Shown here in pieces: positions 16,733-25,459 of a DNA stretch of 64,000 nt (within the stretch, counting starts at the first letter, position 1; each line of letters starts with the position of its first letter). The notes under the pieces are model-generated. The model searched no databases. It saw only the letters and a program-made list of their open reading frames with translations, and had not been told where the DNA came from. The position numbers and the translations under genes are program-made. The DNA is from an uncultured Muribaculaceae bacterium (GTDB lineage: Bacteria; Bacteroidota; Bacteroidia; Bacteroidales; Muribaculaceae): positions 27,751-91,750 of the forward strand of contig CANRPJ010000009.1 of NCBI GenBank assembly GCA_947632485.1. Direction: 5' to 3'.

Positions 16733-17248
16733 TTAGTTCAGCAGATGCAGATCAAGGGTCTCAATAGCCTGAGCCACGAGGTTCATCACATCGTCGGCTT
16801 TTGAGAGGATCACCCTCGGGCGCCCCATCAGTCGACCCGACTGTCGCTTCTCGACCTGCACGGTTATCACGTCGTTGTTGGTCTTCTTGTCGAATTTGAT
16901 CCAGAACCGGTCAAGACCGAGTTCAGGTATTCCGGTCGGTCTGTCCTGCGGCAGATAGAAGCAGGGACCGAATTTCTGCTTGCGAAGCGAAGTCACGTTA
17001 AGATTGGCCTTATAGTCAAATCCTTTGTCGACTATGAGGCTTACGTCGTCTTCCTTCTCATTTTCAAATGTGATTCGCAAGTTGGCCACCGAACCTTCCG
17101 GATGGTGAATCTCGGCATAACCTTTATGGGGAGTGGCATCTTTTTCGTCCCAGTACACCCAATCAAACTCTACGCGTTCAGGATTTTCTGCCTGCACGCG
17201 CAGCATACCGAAGATTATGACCAGAGGTAATATGAAAAGTTGCTTCAT
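16733..17248 (-). CDS. Secreted protein of unknown function
   Basis: A 171-residue protein with a signal peptide (MKQLFILPLVIIFGMLRVQA). The mature part is mainly beta-like, rich in charged and aromatic residues, with no catalytic motif I recognise; one Cys occurs in FGPCFYLPQDRPTG. The start lies 2 bases after the stop of the upstream Sua5/YrdC-family gene, which suggests co-transcription but not a shared function. It reads as a real gene because of the signal sequence and tight spacing. Confidence 0.72.
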   Translation of the reverse strand: MKQLFILPLVIIFGMLRVQAENPERVEFDWVYWDEKDATPHKGYAEIHHPEGSVANLRITFENEKEDDVSLIVDKGFDYKANLNVTSLRKQKFGPCFYLPQDRPTGIPELGLDRFWIKFDKKTNNDVITVQVEKRQSGRLMGRPRVILSKADDVMNLVAQAIETLDLHLLN

Positions 17249-17250
17249 GA

Positions 17251-17862
17251 TTAAAGTATCAGGTTATCAAGTCCTTTCCCCTCCCTGACGACTACAGGTT
17301 CAGCGCCGGTGCAATCTATCACGGTAGAGGGCTCGGTATCCCCGGCTTTCGCCTCAATCATTATGTCGACCTTATCGTTGTAAGCTTCGCTGATAAGACT
17401 CGGCGAGATAGCGTAGTCGGGATCTTCAAATTCTATCGAAGTGGTCAGCACCGGGTGTCCGAGTCTTTCTACCACAGCCGCGTTGAGCGGATTTTCAGAA
17501 ATCCTGACTCCTACCAGCTTGCGGCCTTTGAAGGCGCGGGGCAGCAGGGAGGCGGCAGGGCAGATGAAGGTATAAGGCCCCGGAGTATTGTCGCGGAGAA
17601 GCTTGAAAATCTTATCGTTGATCCGGGCATATTCTGCCGCTTGCGATATTGAGGCGCAGATGATCGACAGGTTGGTTTTGTTAGGATTGATCTTCTTCAG
17701 ATCGCACACTCTCTCAATCGCCTTCGGGTTGAGCGCATCGCAGGCCACGGCGTAGAGCGTATCGGTAGGCCATATCATGATTGCGCCGTCGCTCAAGTCG
17801 CGGCATAACTCATCGAGTTGCCTCTCAGACAACTGACCGTGCGGAATTTTGAGAGTCTTCAT
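17251..17862 (-). CDS. tsaC: L-threonylcarbamoyladenylate synthase, Sua5/YrdC/TsaC family
   Basis: Makes threonylcarbamoyl-AMP from threonine, bicarbonate and ATP for the universal t6A37 modification of ANN-decoding tRNAs. The 203-residue chain covers the YrdC domain: GAIMIWPTDTLYAVACDA near residue 27 (the usual P-T-[DE]-T-[LY] motif), LKKINPNKTNLSII with the substrate-binding lysines, PGPYTFICPA, and the late VIDCTG segment. It lacks the extra C-terminal Sua5 domain, so it is of the short type. It lies in a run of minus-strand genes downstream of a thioredoxin lipoprotein gene. Confidence 0.93.
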   Translation of the reverse strand: MKTLKIPHGQLSERQLDELCRDLSDGAIMIWPTDTLYAVACDALNPKAIERVCDLKKINPNKTNLSIICASISQAAEYARINDKIFKLLRDNTPGPYTFICPAASLLPRAFKGRKLVGVRISENPLNAAVVERLGHPVLTTSIEFEDPDYAISPSLISEAYNDKVDIMIEAKAGDTEPSTVIDCTGAEPVVVREGKGLDNLIL

Positions 17863-17923
17863 GGCAAAACCTTGTTATGCCACAAATTTACAAATTTTCC
17901 ATCAATCTCCGGCTCTCGGAGAG

Positions 17924-18355
17924 CTATTTTTTCAGAAGCGCGTGGAGGTCTTGTTCTATTACCGTTATGTCGACCAGACCTACCGTACGGTTCACCTCGC
18001 GACCCTCTGCATCGATGTAGACCAGAGTCGGAATGCTTTCTATTCCGAACGCTGCGGCGAGATCCTGGTCTTCGTCAACGTTTATGCGGCGGAACTCCAC
18101 GCGATCCTTATAGTCTTCCTCCATAGCCTCGATGATTGGAGCGAGGCGCTTGCAGGGGCCGCACCAGTCGGCGTAGAAGTCAAGTAGCATCGGAAGGCCG
18201 TTTTCCGATTTGATCTGAGCGCTGAAAGACTGGCTATCGTCAGCGTCAGCGGTTTTCTCTACTTTTACCTCCCAGGTCTTCTTTTTGTTACCGTCGGAGC
18301 ACGACGCGGCGAGAATCAGTCCCGCCGCGCCGAGTATCAATGCAAATTTTTTCAT
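17924..18355 (-). CDS. Thioredoxin-fold lipoprotein
   Basis: A 143-residue envelope thioredoxin. The signal ends in a lipobox (LAASC, Cys near residue 19), so the mature protein is lipid-anchored outside the cytoplasmic membrane. The active site WCGPC lies in FYADWCGPCKRLAPIIEAM, and the cis-proline loop is ESIPTLVYI. Expected role: thiol-disulfide exchange on periplasmic proteins. The start codon directly abuts the stop of the PPi-PFK gene with no gap, which is striking because one enzyme is a cytoplasmic glycolytic protein and the other an envelope redox protein. Confidence 0.92.
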   Translation of the reverse strand: MKKFALILGAAGLILAASCSDGNKKKTWEVKVEKTADADDSQSFSAQIKSENGLPMLLDFYADWCGPCKRLAPIIEAMEEDYKDRVEFRRINVDEDQDLAAAFGIESIPTLVYIDAEGREVNRTVGLVDITVIEQDLHALLKK

Positions 18356-20011
18356 TTAGATATCTTTGCCGTGTTCAAGAAGCAGTGTCATGGTAGGCCT
18401 GTCGCAAACCTCCGCCGGACCGAAATACTGAATCGGGCCAGGATAGAGATAGAGCGTATTGAGCCCGTTGGTCTCACGCATCGAAGCGAATTTCAGATAG
18501 GGAGCGCCGTTGAGGTTCACGAGCGCTTTCTGAATCACGGGTTTCATCTTGCCGTGGCGTCGCTCCATGTTGAAAAGCATGGTGATGGGTATGCCGCCGG
18601 GAATCCAGTTTTCCGGTTTGTCGGTAAGGTTGCGAACCGACGACATATAGCCTGTGAGACCGCCGTGAATGAGCATAGTGGCGTTGTAGCCGAGCGCATA
18701 GCAATAGTCGGCATCGAAGTTCGACGGGTCGGCGCAGCGGCCTTCATAGCCGAAGAAATGATGCTGTGTAGCGAATTTTCCGCAATACTGGCCTGCTGCC
18801 GCCATCTCTTCGAGGCGCTTTGCCACCATCTGCGAAATCAGGCTTTCGGTCTGAATGAGGCTTACCTGCACGTTGCCATGGCTGTCGCGGTCGAGGCTAA
18901 GCTGCAGAGCGATATGTTTGGGCAGGCTCTTGAAGAGAGCAGCGTTATCGGGAGTAAGATAGCCGCTTATGGCCTCAATCTTTTCTGTCTCATGAAGATC
19001 CTTCAGGTCATTTCCATGCTCTGCCAGCACATCGTTGAGCTCCTCGATAAGCACCTTCATGCTCGGTATGAACTCGATAAGACCCTCCGGAATCAGCACG
19101 GTGCCGAAATTCCAGCCCATCTTTGCCCGTTCCGAAACGATGTAGCAGATATAGTTCACGATATTGTCGAGCGTCATGCGCTTGGCCTGCACCTCCTCTG
19201 AGATGAGGCATACGTTAGGCTGGGTCTCCAGAGCGCACTCAAGAGCGATATGGCTTGCCGAGCGACCCATCAGCTTGATGAAGTGGTAATACTTCTTTGC
19301 TGAGTTGCAGTCGCGCTCAATATTGCCGATCATTTCGCTATATACCTTGCAGGCGGTATCGAAACCGAAAGAGGCCTCGATCCATTCATTCTTCAGGTCG
19401 CCATCGATTGTCTTAGGCACTCCAATCACCTGCACACCGGCGTTCTTTGCCTTATAATACTCGGCAAGAATGGCGGCGTTGGTATTCGAATCGTCACCAC
19501 CGATAATCACAAGAGCCTTGATATTGAGCTCCTTCAGGATTTTCAGACCCTTGTCGAACTGCTCCGGAGTCTCCAGTTTGGTGCGTCCGGAACCAATGAT
19601 GTCGAAGCCACCCGTGTTGCGGTAATCTTTGATATAGCTTTCTGTCAGCTCCACATACTGGTGGTCAACAAAGCCGGAAGGACCCATGAGGAAACCGTAG
19701 AGGCGGTTTTCCGGGTTGAGTTTCTTGAGGGCATCGAAAATACCGCTCACTACATTGTGGCCGCCGGGAGCCTGGCCACCGGAGAGGATAATACCTACAT
19801 TGCAGGGCTCCTCCGGACGCTTCGGGTTCTCATCGGGTTCATAAGTAACTACAGGCATGCCGTAGGTATTGGGAAACAGCTTGCGGATCTCTTCCTGATC
19901 AGCTACGGATTCAGTCTTATCGCCGAATTTCATCTTCACGCTGCCGCGAAGGGCATTGGGCAGCTTAGGCTGATACTCGGCCCTGGCGCGTTGAAGTGCA
20001 CTCTTTTTCAT
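18356..20011 (-). CDS. pfp: PPi-dependent 6-phosphofructokinase
   Basis: Reversibly phosphorylates fructose 6-phosphate with pyrophosphate instead of ATP, conserving energy in anaerobic glycolysis. At 551 residues it is the long group II type. Key segments are GGQAPGGHNVVSGIFDAL near residue 75, GGDDSNTNAAILAEYYKA with the aspartate (GGDDS, not GGDGS) that marks PPi use, PKTIDGDLKN with the catalytic TIDxD-like region, and MGRSASHIALECAL. A strong promoter lies upstream at 20086-20116. It leads a minus-strand series: thioredoxin lipoprotein, tsaC, secreted protein, mdh. Confidence 0.97.
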   Translation of the reverse strand: MKKSALQRARAEYQPKLPNALRGSVKMKFGDKTESVADQEEIRKLFPNTYGMPVVTYEPDENPKRPEEPCNVGIILSGGQAPGGHNVVSGIFDALKKLNPENRLYGFLMGPSGFVDHQYVELTESYIKDYRNTGGFDIIGSGRTKLETPEQFDKGLKILKELNIKALVIIGGDDSNTNAAILAEYYKAKNAGVQVIGVPKTIDGDLKNEWIEASFGFDTACKVYSEMIGNIERDCNSAKKYYHFIKLMGRSASHIALECALETQPNVCLISEEVQAKRMTLDNIVNYICYIVSERAKMGWNFGTVLIPEGLIEFIPSMKVLIEELNDVLAEHGNDLKDLHETEKIEAISGYLTPDNAALFKSLPKHIALQLSLDRDSHGNVQVSLIQTESLISQMVAKRLEEMAAAGQYCGKFATQHHFFGYEGRCADPSNFDADYCYALGYNATMLIHGGLTGYMSSVRNLTDKPENWIPGGIPITMLFNMERRHGKMKPVIQKALVNLNGAPYLKFASMRETNGLNTLYLYPGPIQYFGPAEVCDRPTMTLLLEHGKDI

Positions 20012-20085
20012 AATTCTTCTCTTGTTGGATTACCTTGATTTTTTACCTGCAAACCGGCGAACCTTAAGTCCACCTGTTTGAGCTA

Positions 20086-20116
20086 CAAAGTTAACGAAAA
20101 TCCGGCAATCCGGCAA
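20086..20116 (-). promoter_or_regulatory. Promoter of the pfp gene series
   Basis: On the minus strand TTG (20116-20114), 20 bases, TAACTTTG (20093-20086). It sits in the 110-base gap after the beta-barrel gene, about 75 bases before the pfp ATG. Confidence 0.75.
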
Positions 20117-20121
20117 GTGCG

Positions 20122-22206
20122 TCAGAGCACTTTTATCATCGAATCGTCGTAGGCTGAATTCTGCAGGCCTTTGTGGTCCTTCTGGAAAATTTTGCCGAAG
20201 TTGGTCTGATAGGTAAGGGTCAGAATCGCCATCCATGAATTGTTTTCGATGGTCACCTTGCGGGAGCCGTAGGCCACCGGGTTGTAGGTGCGCGAATCAT
20301 ATTTGGTGCCGAGTTTGCCGAAGGCGTAGAGTAGTCCCGCTCCAAACCTGAAATTGCGCCATTTATAGTCAAATTGGAAGCCGTTGCCGTTTTCGTCGCG
20401 CGACCAACTGTAGCCCCAGAGGTTCTGACCCGGTTTCTTGTAAAAGATATCTACTGAGAAATTACCCCAGTAGGCTGTAGCCTCGGTGTAGAAGCAGAAA
20501 TGATTGAAGAGCCGACGATAATCGCCATTGTGCACCTGAGTGTGCTTGTAGATAGGATTGAACGAGATGTCGAGGTGATTGAAAAGCCCCGACAGCTTCA
20601 TGCCTGATGAGATGGTGAAGATCCAGTTGCGCTGGAAGTTAATGTAAGTAGAGATAAACTTGCCGTGGCCGGTATAGAGGTAGTCGCTCATGATGGCATT
20701 ATTCACATTGTAATACTGCGCATTGCCCCATATAGTGAACTTATCGATCTTTTTCCACCAGCCAAGCTGCAGTGTAATCGGGTGAGATCCTTTGAGGTTG
20801 GGATTACCCGTAGTAGTGATAAAGCTATTGTTGGCCTGTTCTACCGTTGCGAGCTGTGAGAGCGACGGCATGGTCGGGGTATAGGCGAAATAGAAGCTGA
20901 GGCTCTGGGTGGGTGATATGCTGTAGCTTAGCTTAGCATTAGCGCGGCCTTGCCAGAAGGAGTTGGAGCGGGCGTTCTCTTTTACGTGCAGGTATTTGCC
21001 TCCGCCGCCAAGTGTCCAGGAAAATTTTCCGTGCTGGCCGGAAAGCGATGTATATAGATAGGTATTGTTACGGTTCATGCGGTCTACGAAGCTATCATCA
21101 TATTCATTGCGGGAATGAGAGTAGAGTTCGTTGACTCCTATAGTCCATTGCAGCGCGCCGATACGCTTCACGTATTGAAGCTCAGCCACTACTGATTTGA
21201 ATGAGTTGTTGATTGAATTATAAAGCAGGTAAGGCGTGCCCGGCAGGTCTTCTTCATAGGTGCGGTAATAGTCCTGATTCTGGGTCGAGAGCACTATATT
21301 GGCCTCCAGACGGTCGCCGCTCTTCCATTTCTTACTCAGATACCAGTCGAGCGAAGGCATAAAGTAGTGACCTCGTGAGGCATCGGTCTGATAATATGGT
21401 GTGGCGCCGTTTACGCTCATCAATCCGTTGACCGATTGCCTGTTCTTGAACCATAAGCCGGTGAAGGTGGCGGTGGTCATGAGTCCCGACTGATTCTGGT
21501 AGGTGTAGGTGGCGGAAAGGTTGTTGTTGAAGTACATCATATCCGACGGGTCGCCGGTAAATTTCTCGTTCCTCTTAAAGCCGTCAGAAGCTCCTACATA
21601 AGTGATGTCTGAGTAGGTGTAGCGTTTGTCGTAATCGCGCCATGAGTTATTATAAGTGATCTCAAACTGACTCAGGCCGCGGTTGTAGGAGCCGTTGAAG
21701 TTGCCGTCGATGAAGCCTGTGGTGGGAGCCGCACGCATCCAGGCGTAGATTGAGCCTCCGTCGTCAGCGCGTTTGAGGATAATGTTGATCACTCCGCCCT
21801 CATCTCCGTCGAGATAGCGCGCCGTAGGGGAGTCGTCGTATTCTATCCTCGCTACTTTCTGCGGATCGATGCCCGCTATGTAGCTGATACTTTTCTTTAC
21901 ACCGTTGACCTTGATTATCACTCCTTTACCGAAACATGAGATCGTCTGCATCACCGGGTTTACTGCAAGACCCGGCAGATTCTCATATTTGAGAAGGTCG
22001 AGCACCGATTGCGAGAGCTTTATGTTCTGTGGCTGCGGAAGCACCATCATAGTGCCGTTTTCCAGTCGCGTGCGTTGTGTTTCCACTACCAGCTCGTCGA
22101 GAGTGGTCTCAATATACTTTGTGGTATCTGTTTTGATCGTGTCGGTAGCTGACTGCGGGCATGCCATTATTGCTGCGGTCAGGGCTGTAGTTAAGATAGT
22201 CGTCAT
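20122..22206 (-). CDS. TonB-receptor-like outer-membrane beta-barrel protein
   Basis: A 694-residue protein with a short signal region, a plug-like domain (VLDLLKYENLPGLAVNPVMQ, then KGVIIKVNGVKKS, VARIEYDDSP, GGVINIILK) and a long run of alternating aromatic strands that predict an outer-membrane barrel. It is of the same family as the frameshifted receptor at 13147-15680 but lacks the STN domain, so it should not signal through a sigma factor. No SusD-like partner is adjacent and the ligand is unknown. It follows kdsB by 54 bases on the same strand and may be co-transcribed. An inverted repeat surrounds its start codon. Confidence 0.85.
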   Translation of the reverse strand: MTTILTTALTAAIMACPQSATDTIKTDTTKYIETTLDELVVETQRTRLENGTMMVLPQPQNIKLSQSVLDLLKYENLPGLAVNPVMQTISCFGKGVIIKVNGVKKSISYIAGIDPQKVARIEYDDSPTARYLDGDEGGVINIILKRADDGGSIYAWMRAAPTTGFIDGNFNGSYNRGLSQFEITYNNSWRDYDKRYTYSDITYVGASDGFKRNEKFTGDPSDMMYFNNNLSATYTYQNQSGLMTTATFTGLWFKNRQSVNGLMSVNGATPYYQTDASRGHYFMPSLDWYLSKKWKSGDRLEANIVLSTQNQDYYRTYEEDLPGTPYLLYNSINNSFKSVVAELQYVKRIGALQWTIGVNELYSHSRNEYDDSFVDRMNRNNTYLYTSLSGQHGKFSWTLGGGGKYLHVKENARSNSFWQGRANAKLSYSISPTQSLSFYFAYTPTMPSLSQLATVEQANNSFITTTGNPNLKGSHPITLQLGWWKKIDKFTIWGNAQYYNVNNAIMSDYLYTGHGKFISTYINFQRNWIFTISSGMKLSGLFNHLDISFNPIYKHTQVHNGDYRRLFNHFCFYTEATAYWGNFSVDIFYKKPGQNLWGYSWSRDENGNGFQFDYKWRNFRFGAGLLYAFGKLGTKYDSRTYNPVAYGSRKVTIENNSWMAILTLTYQTNFGKIFQKDHKGLQNSAYDDSMIKVL

Positions 22207-22238
22207 GTAGAATCTTTTTGGTCTCTATATACATGACG
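22201..22238 (-). repeat. Inverted repeat enclosing the start codon of the beta-barrel gene
   Basis: CGTCATGTA at 22201-22209 and TACATGACG at 22230-22238 are perfect 9-base inverted copies 20 bases apart. The ATG of the downstream gene lies inside one arm. In mRNA the hairpin would hide the start codon. Confidence 0.6.
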
Positions 22239-22260
22239 CAATAATTGCCGATTTGTGACA

Positions 22261-23016
22261 TCACATGGCGATTTTTTTTAGAAATTCTTCAGCACGGGCA
22301 AGATCTTCAGGAGTGTCAATGCCGATTGTCTCGCTTTTCGATACACCTACATGAACAGCATAACCGGCTTGCAGCCAGCGTAGTTGCTCCAGACTTTCAG
22401 CGAGCTCCAAACTCGACTGAGGCAATTTTGTGAGCTCTCTGAGAGTTTCGGCACGATAGGCATAGATTCCGATATGGGTATAGAAAACTGTCCGGTCGAG
22501 CCACTGGGTCCACTCTGCACCCCGCACATAAGGGATTATGCTGCGTGAAAAATAAAGGGCCTTACCTTTATCGCTGAAGGTGACCTTAACCTTATTAGGG
22601 TCGAACAGAGCCTCGAAGCCAAGCTCCTTATTAAAGGGTCGGGCGAGAGTGGCGATTCGGGTTTCCGGGTTGCTGAAAGCCTCCATCAGCAATCTTATCT
22701 GGCCGGGATCGATGAAGGGCTCGTCTCCCTGCACATTGATCACTACATCTGCGTCGGCACCACATTTTTCCATAGCTTCGCAAACCCTGTCGGTGCCGCT
22801 CCGATGGTCGGAAGAAGTCATCACGGCTTTGAATCCATTGGCTTCCACGCATTTCAGAATCCTTTCGTCGTCAGTAGCGACTACTACGTCGGGACACGCC
22901 TTGGCTGCCTGGCGACATACCCTGACTATCATCTCTACTCCGCCGAGCATGGCGAGTGGCTTTCCTGGAAAACGGGAAGAACCATAGCGGGCCGGAATTA
23001 TCACTTTGAATTTCAT
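22261..23016 (-). CDS. kdsB: 3-deoxy-manno-octulosonate cytidylyltransferase (CMP-Kdo synthetase)
   Basis: Activates Kdo with CTP to CMP-Kdo for attachment to lipid A in LPS synthesis. The frame is open to 23064, but the ATG at 23016 is chosen because family members begin as here with MKFKVIIPARYGSSRFPGKP; the product is 251 residues, the usual size. Further markers are VVATDDERI, SGTDRVCEA, VINVQGDEPFIDP (the magnesium site) and SRSIIPY. Its partner kdsA is about 3 kb away on the other strand. Confidence 0.96.
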   Translation of the reverse strand: MKFKVIIPARYGSSRFPGKPLAMLGGVEMIVRVCRQAAKACPDVVVATDDERILKCVEANGFKAVMTSSDHRSGTDRVCEAMEKCGADADVVINVQGDEPFIDPGQIRLLMEAFSNPETRIATLARPFNKELGFEALFDPNKVKVTFSDKGKALYFSRSIIPYVRGAEWTQWLDRTVFYTHIGIYAYRAETLRELTKLPQSSLELAESLEQLRWLQAGYAVHVGVSKSETIGIDTPEDLARAEEFLKKIAM

Positions 23017-23154
23017 GGGAATATGAACTTTCTTGGGTTGCTTGTTCTCATTTTTCAGATGCATGCAAAGTTAGTCCATTTTTGCGCTAATCTCGTTTCA
23101 TCTCAAAAATATTATTGTCTTGCTTCAAAAAAATTGAAAATTTTGGCTCCAGAG

Positions 23155-23185
23155 TTGCAGGAATGAAAAATCCTCTCTAACTTTG
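23155..23185 (+). promoter_or_regulatory. Promoter of tRNA-Met
   Basis: TTG at 23155-23157, 20 bases, TAACTTTG at 23178-23185, 11 bases before the tRNA 5' end. Confidence 0.8.
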
Positions 23186-23196
23186 CACCCACAAAC

Positions 23197-23270
23197 GGCG
23201 GGATAGCTCAGTTGGTTAGAGCGTCGGATTCATAACCCGGAGGTCTCGAGTTCAATTCTCGATCCCGCTA
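23197..23270 (+). tRNA. tRNA-Met (CAT)
   Basis: Cloverleaf with acceptor GGCGGGA/TCCCGCT (terminal G-U pair), D-loop AGTTGGTTAGA, anticodon loop TTCATAA with CAT, T-arm CGAGTTCAATTCTCG, and discriminator A. CCA is not encoded. The paired first position argues against an initiator tRNA. An elongator Met is likely, though tRNA-Ile2, whose CAT is modified by TilS, cannot be excluded by eye. Confidence 0.9.
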
Positions 23271-23274
23271 CATT

Positions 23275-23303
23275 GGCTCCTTTTTTAGGGAGCCTTTTCT
23301 TTT
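23275..23303 (+). terminator. Intrinsic terminator after tRNA-Met
   Basis: GGCTCC and GGAGCC form a 6-bp GC-rich stem around a T-rich loop, followed by TTTTCTTTT. Confidence 0.85.
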
Positions 23304-23357
23304 ACAAGCCAAAACATTTCGGATTCCCATTTGTTGTTTTTATAGGATTCTACTGCA

Positions 23358-24041
23358 ATGGCTTCAATGTATGAGACAATAATGGATCTTCCCCTGTTCA
23401 AAGGCACAGGGCGTGATGACGTATCTGCCTTTCTGGAGAAGACCGATGTGCAGTTTCAGAAATATGATTCCCCGCGCGTTATAGTCTCGCCCGGAGAACC
23501 GGTGCGCGATGTGAAATTCATAATTTCAGGTAGAGTAAATCTTATACATGAATCGGTGCAGGGACTGATGGTGGTTCAGGAGACTCTTCGGAGAGGGCAC
23601 ATCATAGGCGCAGAGTTTCTCTACGGGCTTGACACCAGCTATCCATACAAGGCAAAAGTGGCCGGTGAGGCGAGTATCATGCAGTTTTCCAAGGAGCGTT
23701 ATTTCTCGCTTCTGCAGACCCACCCGGTGTATATGCTCAATTATATGAACTATCTCTCCGTGAGGGCACAGAGACCCCGGAAGGCACTTCTCTCACTGGA
23801 TCCGGCGTCGCTCGGAGGGAGGCTGGCGATCTGGGTGGCTACGCTTACCACTCCCGGAAGCCTCGAAGTGACCTTAAAGTGCAGCCGCGAGCAGTTGGGA
23901 GCTCTGGCCGGTGTAGCGGCCAAGGAGGTGGATAAGGCTCTTTATGCCCTTCGCGATGCCGGACTGGTGGAGCTCGGGCGCGAAAAGATTCAGATCGTAT
24001 CGAGGCGGAGGTTTCTGGAAGAGGCACCCGGAATAGCGTAG
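23358..24041 (+). CDS. Crp/Fnr family transcription regulator
   Basis: A 227-residue regulator. The N-terminal half is a cyclic-nucleotide-binding-type beta roll (VIVSPGEPVRDVKFIISGRV, then GHIIGAEFLYG); the long dimerisation helix covers about residues 120-140; and the C-terminal half is a winged helix (CSREQLGALAGVAAKEVDKA, then LRDAGLVELGREKI). No Fe-S cysteine cluster is visible, so it is not a classic FNR oxygen sensor; the effector is unknown. It is followed by a separate promoter and the nupG operon, which it might control. Confidence 0.9.
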   Translation: MASMYETIMDLPLFKGTGRDDVSAFLEKTDVQFQKYDSPRVIVSPGEPVRDVKFIISGRVNLIHESVQGLMVVQETLRRGHIIGAEFLYGLDTSYPYKAKVAGEASIMQFSKERYFSLLQTHPVYMLNYMNYLSVRAQRPRKALLSLDPASLGGRLAIWVATLTTPGSLEVTLKCSREQLGALAGVAAKEVDKALYALRDAGLVELGREKIQIVSRRRFLEEAPGIA

Positions 24042-24046
24042 GAAAT

Positions 24047-24075
24047 TGCAGCTTCGGCAAATATCATTAACTTTG
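24047..24075 (+). promoter_or_regulatory. Promoter of the nupG-rsmE-kdsA-TPR operon
   Basis: TTG at 24047-24049, 18 bases, TAACTTTG at 24068-24075. Spacing is slightly shorter than usual. The leader to the ATG at 24143 is about 60 bases and contains a GC-rich stretch. Confidence 0.6.
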
Positions 24076-24142
24076 CAGTCAGGTTTCCCGGCGCCGCAGC
24101 GTGGCGTCGTGAGACTTGTAAACCAAAATTCTGAATCAGCTG

Positions 24143-25459
24143 ATGAAGAGCGTAAAGGTCCGGCTTGCCGCGCTTAATTTCCTTGAGTTTGCCGTTTGGG
24201 GCGCTTATCTCACATCGCTCGGTGCATATCTTGCCCGGGTAGGTCTTGCCACGGAGATAGCCTGGTTCTATGCCGTGCAAGGGTTTGTATCGATTTTCAT
24301 GCCTGCCTTGATAGGTATAATAGCCGACCGGTGGGTGCCGGCCCAGAGGCTTCTCGGGCTGTGCCATCTTGTGGCCGGTGCGTTCATGTGCCTTGCTGGC
24401 TGGTATGGAGCTACTGCAGAAACCGTGCATTTCGCACCGCTGTTCACTCTCTATACCATATCGGTAGCTTTCTTCATGCCTACTATTGGTCTTGCCAATT
24501 CAGTTAACTACAGTGTGCTTACCCGTGCTGGGCTTGATACCGTGAAGCATTTTCCACCGATCCGCACGCTGGGCACCGTCGGCTTCATAATCTCGATGCT
24601 GTTCGTGAACTTTACCGGTTTTCAGAACACTTATGCCCAGCTGTTCACTTCTGGAGGTCTGAGCTTCGTGCTTGCGCTGTATGCCTTCATGTGCGTGCCG
24701 GCTTGCCCTGTGGCAGGGCAATCGGGCGAGAAGCGCACTCTGGCGCAGTCACTCGGTCTTCAGTCGTTCCGTCTCTTTGCTGATAGAAAGATGGCTACCT
24801 TCTTTATCTTCAGCATGTTTTTGGGTGTGGCGCTACAGATTACCAACGGTTTCGCCAATCCCTTTATCCAGAGCTTCGGAGCGGTGGCTGAGTTCGCAAA
24901 CGACTGGGGCGTGAAAAACGCTAATGCCCTGATCTCTATATCGCAGATGAGCGAAACGCTTTGCATCCTGCTCATACCCTTCTTCCTCAAGCGCTTCGGC
25001 ATCAAAATAGTGATGCTAATGGCCATGCTTGCATGGACTCTTCGCTTTGCTTTCTTCGGGCTCGGCAACCCGGGTGAAGGAGTATGGCTTTTCGTGCTGT
25101 CGATGATTATATATGGTGTGGCGTTCGACTTTTTCAATGTGTCAGGATCTCTGTTTGTCGACCAGCAGTCACCGGCTGGAATGCGCTCGTCGGCTCAAGG
25201 ATTGTTCATGCTCATGACCAACGGTCTCGGTGCTTCAGTAGGCACGCTCGTGGCTCAGCAGGTGATCAATAAACTCGTGTTCTCACGTCCTGAAGGTATG
25301 GAGCAGATAGAGGGCTGGAGCACCTCCTGGCTCATTTTTGCAGCTTACGCGTTTGTTATAGCCGTGCTTTTCGCAATTTTCTTCCGCTACCGGCATAATC
25401 CGGTTCCTTCTCGCAGGGAGGTTGTGCAGGCTGAAAGCGAACCTATCGACAGTATATGA
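24143..25459 (+). CDS. nupG: Nucleoside:H+ symporter, NupG family (MFS)
   Basis: A 438-residue inner-membrane transporter predicted to import nucleosides with protons. It tracks E. coli NupG closely: FLEFAVWGAYLTSLGAY at the start, FMPALIGIIADRWVPAQRL, FPPIRTLGTVGFI, FFIFSMFLGVALQITNGF, ISISQMSETLCILLIPFFLK, and GVAFDFFNVSGSLFVDQ. Twelve hydrophobic segments are evident. It is the first gene of a chain in which each gene overlaps the next by 4 bases. Nucleoside salvage fits punA and the MTA/SAH nucleosidase elsewhere in the window. Confidence 0.94.
   Translation: MKSVKVRLAALNFLEFAVWGAYLTSLGAYLARVGLATEIAWFYAVQGFVSIFMPALIGIIADRWVPAQRLLGLCHLVAGAFMCLAGWYGATAETVHFAPLFTLYTISVAFFMPTIGLANSVNYSVLTRAGLDTVKHFPPIRTLGTVGFIISMLFVNFTGFQNTYAQLFTSGGLSFVLALYAFMCVPACPVAGQSGEKRTLAQSLGLQSFRLFADRKMATFFIFSMFLGVALQITNGFANPFIQSFGAVAEFANDWGVKNANALISISQMSETLCILLIPFFLKRFGIKIVMLMAMLAWTLRFAFFGLGNPGEGVWLFVLSMIIYGVAFDFFNVSGSLFVDQQSPAGMRSSAQGLFMLMTNGLGASVGTLVAQQVINKLVFSRPEGMEQIEGWSTSWLIFAAYAFVIAVLFAIFFRYRHNPVPSRREVVQAESEPIDSI

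Noticed and set aside
18371..19201. 276-codon frame opposite the PPi-PFK gene
   Set aside because: Antisense shadow; the sense strand encodes an unambiguous phosphofructokinase with all motifs.
22234..22236. Upstream ATG as alternative start for the beta-barrel gene
   Set aside because: It is 28 bases before the used ATG and therefore out of frame.
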